Below, one piece after another: positions 36,578 to 48,592 of a stretch of 64,000 nucleotides of DNA. Where the stretch lies: assembly GCA_011033025.1 (NCBI GenBank), contig WFMF01000592.1:31465-95464 (forward strand). The letters are read 5' to 3'. Within the stretch, counting starts at the first letter, position 1. Every line of letters starts with the position of its first letter. The DNA is from Beroe forskalii. Lineage: Eukaryota > Ctenophora > Nuda > Beroida > Beroidae. The translations under genes were made by a program, and so were the position numbers. The notes below the pieces were generated by a model that searched no databases, was not told the origin of the DNA, and saw nothing but the letters and a program-made list of their open reading frames with translations.

Positions 36578-37046
36578 TCAAATTTTCAGCTGGGAGGTTA
36601 ACGATGACAAGATAATTGATAATTTTATAAAATAGGCAGAGATCATTAAGATAAAATTTCATCTTAATAGGCAATATAGACAGTTCTCTCTGCTTTTCAA
36701 AATACTCAATATCAGTATAATGATTGAACCTTTCACCAAGAATCCATTTAGTAGCCTGTTTTTGAATGCCATCAAAAGGTGCTATTTGATTGTTACTTAA
36801 AGGACGCCATAGAATCGAGCAATGTTCAAAAATTGAACGAACAATACTTAGGTAAAATACTCTCTTTGTTTTCTATTCAATGTAAAAAGGCATGTACGCA
36901 TTAACAGCCCGAGTTTAGACCGGGCGTTAGCAACAAGCTTATCACAGTGATCATTCCATGAGAGTTTCCCATTAACATATACTCCCAGATCCTTCTGAGA
37001 GTCGACATAATCAATAAAAACACGACCGAGTTTATAATTAAACTAG
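36578..37046 (-). pseudogene. C-terminal fragment of a second LINE RT
   Basis: Minus-strand reading gives YKLGRVFIDYVDSQKDLGVY, then SWNDHCDKLVANARSKLGLL, a frame lesion near 36855, then IAPFDGIQKQATKWILGERF, and a tail ending in a stop near 36580. These are the conserved post-RT blocks (VDSQKDLGV.., the QKQATKWILG block) of the commonest invertebrate LINE type. It is cut at 37046 by the ACTAGCAGG repeat. The better-preserved 60-residue frame in the duplicate lies at 39658-39840. Confidence 0.75.
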
Positions 37047-37955
37047 CAGGCCCGTTGGGCCTGCAAATACACAGCTCACTCGGTGCTGCTACGCAGCACC
37101 TCGTTCGCTTACACTACCATTGATTTAATATTTTTTACCGCATCAAAAAATTCCAGTCGTATCAAAAGTTACGAATCTCCGAAATCAAAACAGCATTAAA
37201 CCGAAATGATCGCGCGCGCAGTTAATCTGCACGTGCAATTTCCCCATTTCGCGCGCGTTGCCATGGGGCGTGACGTACGGAGAAACACGAAATGCAATTT
37301 TATATAAGAGACTAGCAGGCCCGTTGGGCCCGCAAATACACAGCTTACTCGGCGCTGCTACGCAGCACCTCGTTCGCAAATTTCAAATTGACCAAATATT
37401 TTTTACCGCATCAAAAAACTCCGATCCGTTCAAAAGTTATTAGAGATCGCAACGTAATCAAAACACCGTTAACAGAAATGAGCGCGCGCGCAATTCTCCG
37501 TGCACGTGTCACCATGGTTACCCGCACAAATCGTAATGCGCGCGCGTTCCGAAGATGTTTCCGCCGTTACGCACAAACAACAGAGGTTGCGAAATTATAT
37601 TAGAGACTAGAAAGCCCGTTGGACCCTCAAATATAAAGCTCACTCGGCGCTGCTACGCAGCACCTCGTTCGCAAATTTCAGATCAGCTGAATACTTTTTA
37701 CCGCATCAAAAAACTCCGATCCGTTCAAAAGTTACGAAGCAACGTAATCAAAAAACCATTAACAGAAATGAGCACGCGCGCAATTCTCCGTGCACGTGTC
37801 ACCATGGTTACCCGCACAAATCGTAATGCGCGCGCGTTCCGAAGATGTTTCCGCCGTTACGACAAACAAAAAAACAGAGAATGGCAAATTATATTTGAGA
37901 CTAGAAGGCCCGTTGGGCCTTCTAGGTCACAGGAAAAGGCATAGCATAAGCATTA
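37045..37955. repeat. ACTAGCAGG repeat, three tandem units of about 290 bp
   Basis: Units begin near 37045, 37311 and 37605, and a fourth start near 37900 is cut short. Each opens with actag(c/a)aggcccgttgggcc and continues with cactcggcgctgctacgcagcacctcg, taccgcatcaaaaaactccg, the cgcgcgcgcaattctccg run and ccatggttacccgcac. The GC-rich hairpin motif at each start is shared with other elements in the window. The open frames across it are not genes. Confidence 0.85.
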
Positions 37956-37959
37956 AGCC

Positions 37960-38780
37960 CCATCTTCTAACCCCCTCTTCTAACCCCTCTTCTAACCATT
38001 TCTCCTAACCCTCCTTCCAACCCCCTCCTCTTAACCCTCTTCTAACCCCCTCCAACCCCATCTTCTAACCCCATCTTCTGACCCCTCTTCTAACCCCCCT
38101 CTCACCCCTCTTCTAACCCCTCCTACTAACCCCCTCCTACTAACCCCATCTTCTAACCCTTCTTCTAACCCCTCTTCTAACCCCCTCTCCTAACCATCCT
38201 GCCAACCCCCTCCTCTTAACCCCTCTTCTAACCCTTCTTCTAACCCCTCTTCTAACCCCTCTTCTAACCCCCTCTCCTAACCACCCAGCCAACCCCCTCC
38301 TCTTAACCCCTCTTCTAACCACTCTTCTAACCCCATCTTCTAACCCCATCTTCTAACCCCCTCTTCTAACCCCACTCTAACCCATCTTTTAACATTCATT
38401 ATAACCCCCATTCTAACCCCATCTTCTAACCCCCTCTTCTAACCACCCTCTAACCCCCTCTTCTAACCCCTCTTCTAACCCCCTCTCCTAACCCTCCTTC
38501 CAACCCCCTCCTCTCACCCCTCTTCTAACCCCCTCCTACTAACCCCCTCTTCTAACCCTTCTTCTAACTTTCTAACCCCTCTTCTAACCCCCTCTCCTAA
38601 CCATCCTGCCAACCCCCTCCTCTTAACCCCTCTTCTAACCCCTCTTCTAACCCCATCTTCTAACCCCATCTTCTAACCCCATCTTCTAACCCCATCTTCT
38701 AACCCCCTCTTCTAACCCCCCTCCAACCCCCTCCTCTAACCCCGTCTCCCAACCCCCTCTCCTGACCCCTTTTTTATTTG
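37960..38780 (+). repeat. C-rich minisatellite, block 2
   Basis: Same unit and same strand polarity as block 1. It ends in cccgtctcccaaccccctctcctgacccc plus ttttttatttgaaaggtt, the identical exit sequence seen at 33080-33126, so the two blocks share a right border by duplication. Confidence 0.9.
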
Positions 38781-38784
38781 AAAG

Positions 38785-40905
38785 GTTTGGGTGCGGTTAG
38801 TAAGGAACTGTTCAATCCAATTGAGGACTTTGCCACCAATTCCATACCGTTGAAGCTTTCTAGCAGGATTTTGTGATCAACTTTGTCAAACGCCTTGGAG
38901 TAATCGAGGTAGATCACATCACTTCGTCATTACCGTTTAAACGTATAGATGAACTCAATGTGAACATGAGTCAGGCAACTTCCCTTTCTTTCAATGCAGG
39001 GTGATGTCCTCTTTGAGAAGCTGAAGTCCAGGAAGGAAGTATAAATCCCTTGGGGTAGGCCTTCAGAGTCAAGGCAGGCACTGATATCAGCTTTTGCAGG
39101 TCACTGAAACCTTCTGGTATTGAGCTTGTAATAGCTCTGCTTTTATTTCTGGGGTCACTTGTGAGTTCATTGGATGAGTTACTTCTGAACCCCTGGTCTT
39201 TTGGAACCGTTTCTTCTAAGAAGTACTTAGGGTTCTAACCCCCAGTTTGTACCCCCTTCTTCTCTACGGCTCAGATTATTCAGTATTCCAGACTGAATAT
39301 TGTAGCCCAGGGAGATTTACTTCTGTTGGGGAGCAGCCGTCTTGTAGGATTCCACTCCTTGTAGGGCATGGATCCCTGGCATTCAGTTTTCTACGTTTTC
39401 TTTTCATGGCTGTGACAGGACTGTTCTTCTAGGCTTTGAATGGGCGTCGTTTGTTAACTTGCAGCCCCAATGCAGGAGCGATTTGCAGGATGGTGACCCC
39501 AATTCCTATTGCTCAGGTTTTATCACCCCTCTTTATCATCCTCCTTAATAACAGAATTTTTCCGTGTATACCGCTCATCCATTTAGGAGTTCAAATTTTC
39601 AGCTTAACCCCTAATTGATAATTTTATAAAATAGGCAGAGATCATTAAGATAAAATTTCATCTTAATAGGCAATATAGACAGTTCTCTCTGCTTTTCAAA
39701 ATACTCTCAGTATAATGATTGAACCTTTCACCAAGAATCCATTTAGTAGCCTGTTTTTGAATGCCATCAAAAGGTGCTATTTGATTCTTACTTAAAAGGA
39801 CGCCATAGAATCGAGCAATGTTCAAAAATTGAACGAACAATACTTAGGTAAAATACTTCTTTGTTTTCCCCAATGTAAAAAGGCATGTACGCATTAACAG
39901 CCCGAGTTTAGACCGGGCGTTAGCTTAACAACTTATCACAGTGATCATTCCATGAGAGTTTCCCATTAACATATACTCCCAGATCCTTCTGAGAGTCGAC
40001 ATAATCAATAAAAACACGACCGAGTTTATATTGGTAAACTAGCAGGCCCGTTGGGCCTGCAAATATCTAACTCACTCGGTGCTGCTACGCAGCACCTCGT
40101 TCGCTTTACACTACCATTGATTTAATTTTTTACCGCATCAAAAAATTCCAGTCGTATCAAAAGTTACGAATCTCCGAAATCAAAACAGCATTAAACCGAA
40201 ATGATCGCGCTTCAGTTAATCTGCACGTGCAACCCCCATTTCGCGCTCGTTGCCATGGGGCGTGACGTACGGAGAAACACGAAATGCCCTTTTATAAGAG
40301 ACTAGCAGGCCCGTTGGGCCCTTTCACAGCTTACTCGGCGCTGCTACGCAGCACCTCGTTCGCAAATTTCAAATTGACCAAATATTTTACCGCATCAAAA
40401 ACTCCAATCCGTTCAAAAAGTATTAGAGATCGCAACGTAACCAAAACATTAACGAAATGAGCGCGCGCAATTCTCCGTCACGTGTCACCATGGTAACCCG
40501 CACAAATCGTAATGCGCGCGCGTTCCGAAGATGTTTTCGCCGTTACGCACAAACAACAGAGGTTGCGAAATTCATAAAGAGACTAAAAGCCCGTTGGACC
40601 CCAAATTCTAACCACTCTTCTGCTACGCAGCACCTCGTTCTAAATTTCAGATCAGCTGAATACTTTTTACCGCATCAAAAACTCCGATCCGTTCAAAAGT
40701 TACTTGCAACGTAATCAAAACACCATTAATAGAAATGAGCCGCGCGCAATTCTCCGTGCGTGTCACCATGGTTGCCCCACAATCTAATGCGCGCGCGTTC
40801 CGAAGATGTTTCCATCCTATGACAAACAAAAAACAGAGAATGCGAAATTATATTAGGGACTAGAAGGCCTGTCCCTTCTAATCACAGGAAAAGGCATAGC
40901 ATAAG
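38785..40905. repeat. Degraded duplicate of 35723-37955, with satellite words embedded
   Basis: After ttttttatttgaaaggtt the sequence jumps to the match for 35723 onward, so the equivalent of 33127-35722 is missing. It then follows the LINE remnants and the ACTAGCAGG repeats through to aagcattaagccc. At many points short pieces of the source are replaced by satellite-like words (ttctaaccccc at about 39234, cttaacccc at 39603, attctaaccactcttct at about 40605) or deleted. RT frames are destroyed. Biological mosaicism or consensus error are both possible. Confidence 0.85.
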
Positions 40906-43900
40906 CATTAAGCCCCCTTCTAACCCCTCTTCTAACCCCCTTCTAACCATTTTCTCCAACCCTCCTTCCAACCCCTCCTCTTAACCCCTTCTAACCCCTC
41001 CAACCCCATCTTCTAACCCCATCTTCTGACCCCTCTTCTAACCCCCTCTCACCTCTTCTAACCCCTCCTACTAACCCCCTCCTACTAACCCCATCTTCTA
41101 ACCCCCTTCTTCTAACCCCTCTTCTAACCCCCTCTCCTAACCATCCTGCCAACCCCCTCCTCTTAACCCCCTCTTCTAACCCTTCTTCTAACCCTCTTCT
41201 AACCCCTCTTCTAACCCCTCTCCTAACCACCCAGCCAACCCCTCCTCTTAACCCTCTTCTAACCACCCTCTTCTAACCCCATCTTCTAACCCCATCTTCT
41301 AACCCTCTTCTTCCTCTAACCCATCTTTTTAACATCCCAACCCCATTCTAACCCCATCTTCTAACCCCTCTTCTAACCACCCTCTAACCCCCTCTTCTAA
41401 CCCTCTTCTAACCCCTCTTCTAACCCTCCTCTCGCCCCTCCTCTCACCCTCCTACTAACCCCTCCTACTAACCCCTCTTCTAACCCTTCTAACTTTCTAA
41501 CCCCTCTTCTAACCACTCTAACCAACCCCCCCCCTCCTCTTAACCCTCTTCTAACCCCTCTTCTAACCCCATCTTCTAACCCCATCTTCTAACCCCATCT
41601 TCTAACCCCCTCTTCTAACCCCCACTCTAACACATCTTTTAACATGCATTATAACCCCCATTCTAACCACATCTAACCCCCTCTTCTAACCACCCTCTAA
41701 CCCCCTCTTCTAACCCTTCTTCTAACCCCATCTAACCTTCATTCTAACCCCCATTCTAACCACCTCTTCTAACCCCTTCTAACCCCCTCTTCTAACATTC
41801 ATTCTAACCCCCATTCTAACCCCCTCTTCTAACCACCCTCTTCTAACCCCCTCTTCTAACCCCCTCTTCTAACCCCTTCTTCTAGCCCCCCCCCCCCTCT
41901 AACCCATCTTCTAACCTTCATTCTAACCTTCATTCTAACCCCTTATTCTAACCTTCATTCCAACCCCAATTCTAACCCCAATTCTAACCCCCTATCCTAA
42001 CCCTCCTCTAACCCTCCCCCATCTAACCCATCTTCTAACCTTCATTCTAACCCCCATTTTAACCCCATCTTCTAACCCCCTCTTCTGACCACCCTCGAAC
42101 ACTCTCTTCTTACCCCTTCTTCTAACCCCTTCTTCTAACCCCCATACTAACTCTCTCTTCTTACCTTCTTCTAACCCCATCTTCTAACCCCTCTTCGACC
42201 CTCTTCTAACCCCCTCTTCTAACCCCTCTCTAACCCCTTCCAGCCCCTCCTCTAACCCCACTTCTAACCCCCAACCCCATCTTCTATTCCCATCTTCAAC
42301 CTTTCATTCTAACCTCATTTCTAACCACCCTCTAACCCCCCTCTTCTAATCCCTCTTCTAACGCCCTCTTCTAACACCCCCCTCACCCTCTCTTCTAACC
42401 CCATCCTACTAAACCCCTCTAACCCATCTTCTAACCTCATTCTAACCCCTTTTTACCCTCTTCTAACCACCCTCTAACCCTCTTCTAACACATCTTCTGA
42501 CCTTCATTCTCAGCCCCCATTCTAACCCCCTCTTCTAACCCCTTCTGCCCTCTTCTAACCCCTCTCTCACCCCTCTTCTAACCCCTCCTACTAACCCCTC
42601 TTCCTAACCTTCTTCTAACCCCATCTAACCCCCTCTTCTAACCCATCTTCTAACCTTCATTGTAACCTTCATTCTAACCCCCATTCTAACCCCATCTTCT
42701 AACCACTCTTCTAACCACCCTCTTCTAACCCACTCTTCTAAGCCCCTCTTCTAACCCCTTCTTCTAGCCCCCACTAACCCATCATCTAATCTTCATTCTA
42801 ACCCCCATTCTAACCCCTCTTCTAACCCCCTCTTCTAACCCTCTTCTTACCCCATCCTCTAACCCCCCCATCTAACCCATCTTCTAACATTCATTCTAAC
42901 TCCCATTCTAACCCCATAATCTAACCCTTCTTCTAACCACCCTCTAACCCTCTCTTCTTACCCCTTCTTCTAACCCCTTCTTCTAACCCTCATACTAACT
43001 CTCTCTTCTAACCCCGTCTTCTAACCCCATCTTCTAACCCCCTCTTCTGACCACCCTCGAACACTCTCTTCTTACCCCTTCTTCTAACCCCTTCTTCTAA
43101 CCCCCATACTAACTCTCTCTTCTTACCCCTTCTTCTAACCCCATCTTCTAACCCCCTCTTCTGACCCCTCTTCTAACCCCCTCTTCTAACCCCCTCTCCT
43201 AACCCTCCTTCCAACCCCCTCCTCTTAACCCCACTTCTAACCCCCCAACCCCATCTTCTAACCCCATCTTCTAACCTTCATTCTAACCCTCATTCTAACC
43301 ACCCTCTAACCCCCTCTTCTAATCCCCTCTTCTAACGCCCTCTTCTAACACCCCCCTCACCCTCTCTTCTAACCCCATCCTACTAAACCCCTCTAACCCA
43401 TCTTCTAACCTTCATTCTAACCCCCTTTTTACCCCTCTTCTAACCACCCTCTAGCGCCCTCTTCTTACACATCTTCTGACCTTCATTCTAGCCCCCATTC
43501 TAACCCCCTCTTCTAACCCCCTTCTGACCCCTCTTCTAACCCCTCTCTCACCCCCTCTTCTAACCCCCTCCTACTAACCCCCTCTTCTAACCCTTCTTCT
43601 AACCCCATCCAACCCCCTCTTCTAACCCATCTTCTAACCTTCATTGTAACCTTCATTCTAACCCCCATTCTAACCCCATCTTCTAACCACTCTTCTAACC
43701 ACCCTCTTCTAACCCACTCTTCTAAGCCCCTCTTCTAACCCCTTCTTCTAGCCCCCACTAACCCATCATCTAATCTTCATTCTAACCCCCATTCTAACCC
43801 CCTCTTCTAACCCCCTCTTCTAACCCTCTTCTAACCCCATCCTCTAACCCCCCCATCTAACCCATCTTCTAACATTCATTCTAACTCCCATTCTAACCCC

Positions 43901-45400
43901 ATAATCTAACCCTTCTTCTAACCACCCTCTAACCCTCTCTTCTTACCCCTTCTTCTAACCCCTTCTTCTAACCCTCATACTAACTCTCTCTTCTAACCCC
44001 GTCTTCTAACCCCATCTTCTAACCCCCTCTTCTGACCCCCCTTATAACCCCCTCTCCTGACCCTCCTTCCAACCCCCTCCTCTTAACCCCTCTTCTAACC
44101 ACTCCAACTCCATCTTCTAACCCCCTCTTCTAACCCCCTCTCGCCCCTCTTCTAACCCCCTCCTACTAACCCCATCCTACTAACCCCCTCTTACTAACCC
44201 CTCTTCTAACCCTTCTTCTAACCCATCTTCTAACCCCTATTCAACCCCCTATTCAACCCCCTCTTCTAACCACCCCCTCACCCCCTCTTCTAACTCCATC
44301 CTACTAAACCCCTCTTACCCATCTTCTAACCTCCATTATAACCCCTATTGTAACCCCTCTTCTAACCACCCTCTAACCCCCTCTTCTAACGCCTTTCTAA
44401 CTCCATCTTCTAACCACCCTCTCGCCCCCCTTCTAACCCCATCCTACTAAACTCCTCTAACCCATCTTCTCACCTTCATTCTAACCACATTCTAACCCCC
44501 TCTTCTAACCACCCTCTAACCCCCTCTTATAACCCTCTTCTAACCCCCTCTCACCCCATCTTCTAACCCATCTTCTAACCTCCATTCTAACTCCCTCTTC
44601 TAATCACCCTCTAACCCCCCTTCTGACCCCCTCTCACCCCCTCTTCTAACCCCCTCCTACTAACATCCTTCTTCTAACCCTTCTTCTAACCCCCCTTCTA
44701 ACACGTCTTCTAACCACCCTCTAACCCCCTTCTGACCCCTCTTCTAACCCACTCTCACCCCCTCTTCTAACCCCCTCCTACTAACATCCTTCTTCTGACC
44801 CCTCTTCTAACCCCCTCTCACCCCCTCTTCTAACCCCCTCCTACTAACATCCTTCTTCTAACCCTTCTTCTAATCCCCTCTTCTAACTCATCTTCTAACC
44901 TCCATTATAACCCCTATTGTAACCCCTCTTCTAACCACCCTCTAACCCCCTCTTTTAACCCACTCTTTTAACCTCCTCTCACCCCTCTTCTAACCTCCAT
45001 TCTAATCCCCCTTCTAACCCCCTCTTCTAACCACCCTCTAACCCCCTTCTGACCCCTCTTCTAACCCCCTCTCACCCCCTCTTCTAACCCCCTCCTACTA
45101 ACATCCTTCTTCTAACCCTTCTTCTAACCCCCTCTTCTAACCTCCCTCTAACCCCCTCTTCTAACCCATCTTCTAACCTTCATTCTAACCCCCTCTTCTA
45201 ACCCCCTCTAACCCCCTCTTCTAACCCCATCTTCTAACCTTCATTCTAACCCCCTCTTCTAACCCCCTCTTCTAACCCCCTCTTCTAACCCCCTCTTCTA
45301 ATCCCCCTCCAATCCCCTCTTATAACCCCTCCTACTAACCTTCATTCTAACCCCCTCTTCTAACCCCCTCTTCTAACCCCCTCTAACCCCCTCTTCTAAC
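40905..45400 (+). repeat. C-rich minisatellite, block 3, running into a splice acceptor
   Basis: About 4.5 kb of the CTTCTAACCCC-type unit, same polarity as blocks 1 and 2. A higher-order repeat of about 960 bp is visible: the ctgaccaccctcgaacactc block recurs at about 42086 and 43046 with the same following order. The first of these copies shows more small deletions. From about 43752 to 45405 I find no AG dinucleotide. The array ends in cttctaacccctcag, where an exon begins. Confidence 0.9.
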
Positions 45401-45407
45401 CCCTCAG

Positions 45408-45853
45408 TGGTGTCAGAGGACTCGCACCACGCTGACAACCTGTACGAGGACATGGAGCTACACTCGACCCCGCTGCGGACTGACACGACGCACAACAGCG
45501 AGACCATCAACGGACTGTGTGTCATTGAGAGCGGCCAGGGCTCGGTGGAGCACTCTTCCGACCTGGAGCTCAACATGACCCTCGACACCTCCTGCAAGAA
45601 GGACGAGTTTCTGCTCGAAACCATCACTGATGCCATGCAGGACCTCTGCGTGAGGTCTAAGCCCGCCGAGTTCGATGACGAGGCCATGGCAGTTAGTCAG
45701 GTGAGTGTTATCCCAACTCCGTATTTTGTAGGTAACTTTGACGGAGTTTAGAACTACAGTGGTCATGAAGTCAGTGCCAGAAGGAAGTTCACTTCTAATT
45801 CTAAATGGTCTCCTTCCTTTCAGATAATAGACATAAACCTGGAGGATCGCTGA
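45408..45853 (+). CDS. Last two exons of an unidentified host gene (partial)
   Basis: Exon 1 (45408-45700) follows acceptor cag at 45405-45407 and ends AGTCAG|gtgagt. Exon 2 (45824-45853) follows ctttcag and codes IIDINLEDR then TGA. The join is phase 0 and open throughout; exon 1 starts mid-codon. The protein end is acidic and Ser/Thr-rich (NLYEDMELHSTPLRTDTTHN, then FLLETITDAMQDLCVRSKPA) with no domain I recognise. Codon use is GC-rich as in the other host exons. A polyadenylation signal AATAAA lies at 46106-46111. The upstream intron is satellite for at least 4.5 kb, possibly from 30.4 kb on. The minus-strand frames here are shadows. Confidence 0.75.
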
Positions 45854-46254
45854 CACTCCCTTCGCAATCCCTTCATCCCTCAAGATATTCCCTCAAGACA
45901 TTTCCCTCAAGACATTCACTCAAGAAATTTTCACCAACACATTTCCCTCAAGACATTTCCATTTTACAGCAGTGCGCTCTTTCCTGCATCCTCACTGGTT
46001 CATGTCGTATACGTAATATTATCCCCTACCCAGCACCGGCCCCTACCCCGATTTTGTTGTAACAATTCAAAAATTTATTATTACTTTTGAGTTTCGACCC
46101 GCAATAATAAAAGTGTGGCTTTTAACCCTATTCTGACATTTTATAATATATCTCGCAGCTGTTAATCAATAGTTTGTTATAGTATTACTAGTAATTATAA
46201 ACATTAGGTGTTTGGAACGCGTACTCTAAATTGAAAATCAATAAAGAAAATTAT

Positions 46255-46405
46255 TCATTCAATTTGAATGAATAATTTTCTTTATTCTCTTCTTAGCTCA
46301 GCGAAGTGAAACGAACTTTTTCTAAAATTCTTTTCTTAATTTCAGAAAAACTAAAAGTTCGTTTCACTTCGCTGAGAGGAGAATAAAGGAAATTATTCAT
46401 TCTAT
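46255..46405. repeat. Small foldback
   Basis: Inverted repeat: ctcagcgaagtgaaacgaac (46298 on) pairs with gttcgtttcacttcgctgag (about 46357-46376), with attcattc / gaatgaat palindromes at the left end and again near 46395. MITE-like; no coding sequence. Confidence 0.7.
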
Positions 46406-46550
46406 TATGCGGCTCATAAACAATTATCCGATATTTCAGTTAAGTACTCTCAATTTTTTATTCCAGTATTGATTCCTACTTTAATTATATAACATACAAG
46501 TGATCATGACGTTTATGGTGGCTTAGATCCGCCAACAATTTAAAATAAGT

Positions 46551-48359
46551 CTAACACAAACTGATGTATGCGTGATGCGGGTGAGAGTGCTGTCCGCTCA
46601 TCAATTCGCGGATCGAACTCAGCATATTTTCTCTTCAGTTTCCTATGTGCTACACTCAATACTCCATCTGATGTTCAACTTCTTTGCTGTGGCTCAAAGA
46701 GCTGTCTCCATTAGCCCTTGACCATTTTGCGGATGCATTATATTGCCTTGTTAATAACAATCCATACTTCCCCTCTAGTGATAGTCTGGCTAATTTCGTA
46801 GTATGCATGAATATCCCCATTGAACTCTGAACTGAAGCCACAATCTGTGGCTAGAAACCTTGTATTTTACCTCAGTCATCACTATCTCGAAATACAACCA
46901 TGTTAAAACTACTTCCATATTCTATACAGAACACACAGCACATAGTAAGGTTTATCAATAATTAACACAGACAACTAACCAATACTCCCCCGTAGTAAGG
47001 CAATGTAGACAATGACTCAGGGACGTTCCCTTGTCCACTGCTTGATAGCAGAGGTGCTGCGCTGCTCTGGCCGGGGTATCGCTAAACTGATCTCCCTCCC
47101 CTACCCTTCCTCTCTCCTCCCTCCTCTTTCGAACCACCTTCCGAACTGGCGTGCTGCTGCGCCTTCTTAAAATGTAACCTCTTCATGGTTAAACTACACC
47201 ACGGCTCTCCAGGGTCTCCGAACTGTCACCACCACTGCCGCCACCACTACTGTCAACTTCCTTCTCTCCGGCTTTGTCGGCTGGTGGTTGTTCGGAGAGC
47301 CGCTAGTGTTGACGTGGTGGCTCGGTGTCAGTCTCATTGTGGTCGGGGTTGTCTTGTTGACGACAGAGCAGGCTGCTGTGAGTAAAACTAAAAGGGAGAC
47401 TAGCTGTCTATGGTTTGCTGGTGAAGAGCTCCAATTTTAGCTATTTTAAAGTTGATAGCGCTATGGTTTGTTTTTATTATTTGAATTACGTTTGAGTTTG
47501 ACTTATTATTTGAATCAGCTGATGGTTTTAGTATCGATTTCTTCAATTGAAAACTTCAGTGACGAAGTGTAACATAACTCAATGAAATAGTGAATATTGC
47601 AGAAAAATCTATTCGCAGATTTTCATTATCATTTTTTATAGAATATTTTATGCAGTTTTTAAACTTGAAAAATAATTTAATGAATATTTGCTATGAAACT
47701 TGACAAAATAATTCAATGTATGAAACAGTTCATTTCATCAGAATTTAAATGTTTAAATATAACATTTTATCAATCACAGGAGTTAAGTTTTTGAAAACTT
47801 TTTTTAAAGTCTAATTTCAAGTCAAAAATAATTTTAAAGTCAGTAATAAATAGGGATGAAAATGAGAAATGCGTATTTTAAGACGTATTAGACTCCAAAT
47901 CCATCTTCATTGTGGTTTTGTTATATTTGGTCAATGTCCATATTCTGGACCTCATTAAAATCAATTTTGCCATTTTGACAGTATATAAATCACTTTACAC
48001 AATTTTTTAACCCTTCGATACGCATTAAGCTCGTGATAGCAGACTGATAGATGTATCATTATTAAATCAGTAATGGAGTTTAAAAAATAGATGCACGTGT
48101 CAGTTATCTCAATTAATTGCCTTATTCAAATTCCACGGCAACACTTTTTTAAGTTGAATGGGTATCAGTTATCTGAATTAAATAGCATTCACAATAGCAT
48201 TATAGCAACCCCTTGAAGTTGAATGAGTTAATGCGGGATTAATTCGCATCAACCGTTTACCTCTTACTGTTTCCGTAAGTTTGCATTTTCAGTCCCAAAA
48301 TCGAATATACTATTCTTGTCGTATCCTGTGAAGATGCCCGTATTATATCATATTCCGCT
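46551..48359 (+). repeat. Direct duplicate of 53862-55712 (degraded copy)
   Basis: Collinear with 53862-55712 from ctaacacaaactgatgtatgcg to atcatattccgct, with many one- to few-base indels. It carries the broken TMEM42-like copy and sits just upstream of the first visible BBS1 exon. The region 48360-48590 is ordinary intron-like sequence ending in the BBS1 acceptor. Confidence 0.85.
47018..47405 (+). pseudogene. TMEM42-like gene, broken duplicate
   Basis: Aligns with the intact single-exon gene at 54342-54740, starting atgactcagggacgttccc. Indels near 47050 (gatagcagaggtgc for gatagcaggatgc), 47080-47110 and 47165-47190 throw it out of frame. The last 60 codons (gtcaacttccttctctccgg onward) are nearly unchanged. 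Either a decayed copy or one with consensus errors. Confidence 0.75.
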
Positions 48360-48592
48360 CTGATGTAAGTGGATGCTGGCCTCCCAACTAAGGTATAGTT
48401 GGGGCAGGAGGACTTCTTAAAATCCTGGATCTCATTGTTATTTATCCCTTGCGCAAGGGCAGCTTTATCAATAATGCTATGAGTTAGACAACAGATGCTT
48501 CGATGCTCCAATTGAAAGCAATGATTTGATTAATGTTTTGAATTGTTTTCATCTCATTACCATGCCACTACCTACCTATACCCACTGCACAG

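Noticed and set aside
37258-38008. Overlapping small frames with a repeated SAIRARVTMVTRTNR-type peptide
   Set aside because: They are translations of the 290-bp non-coding tandem repeat and drift in frame between units.
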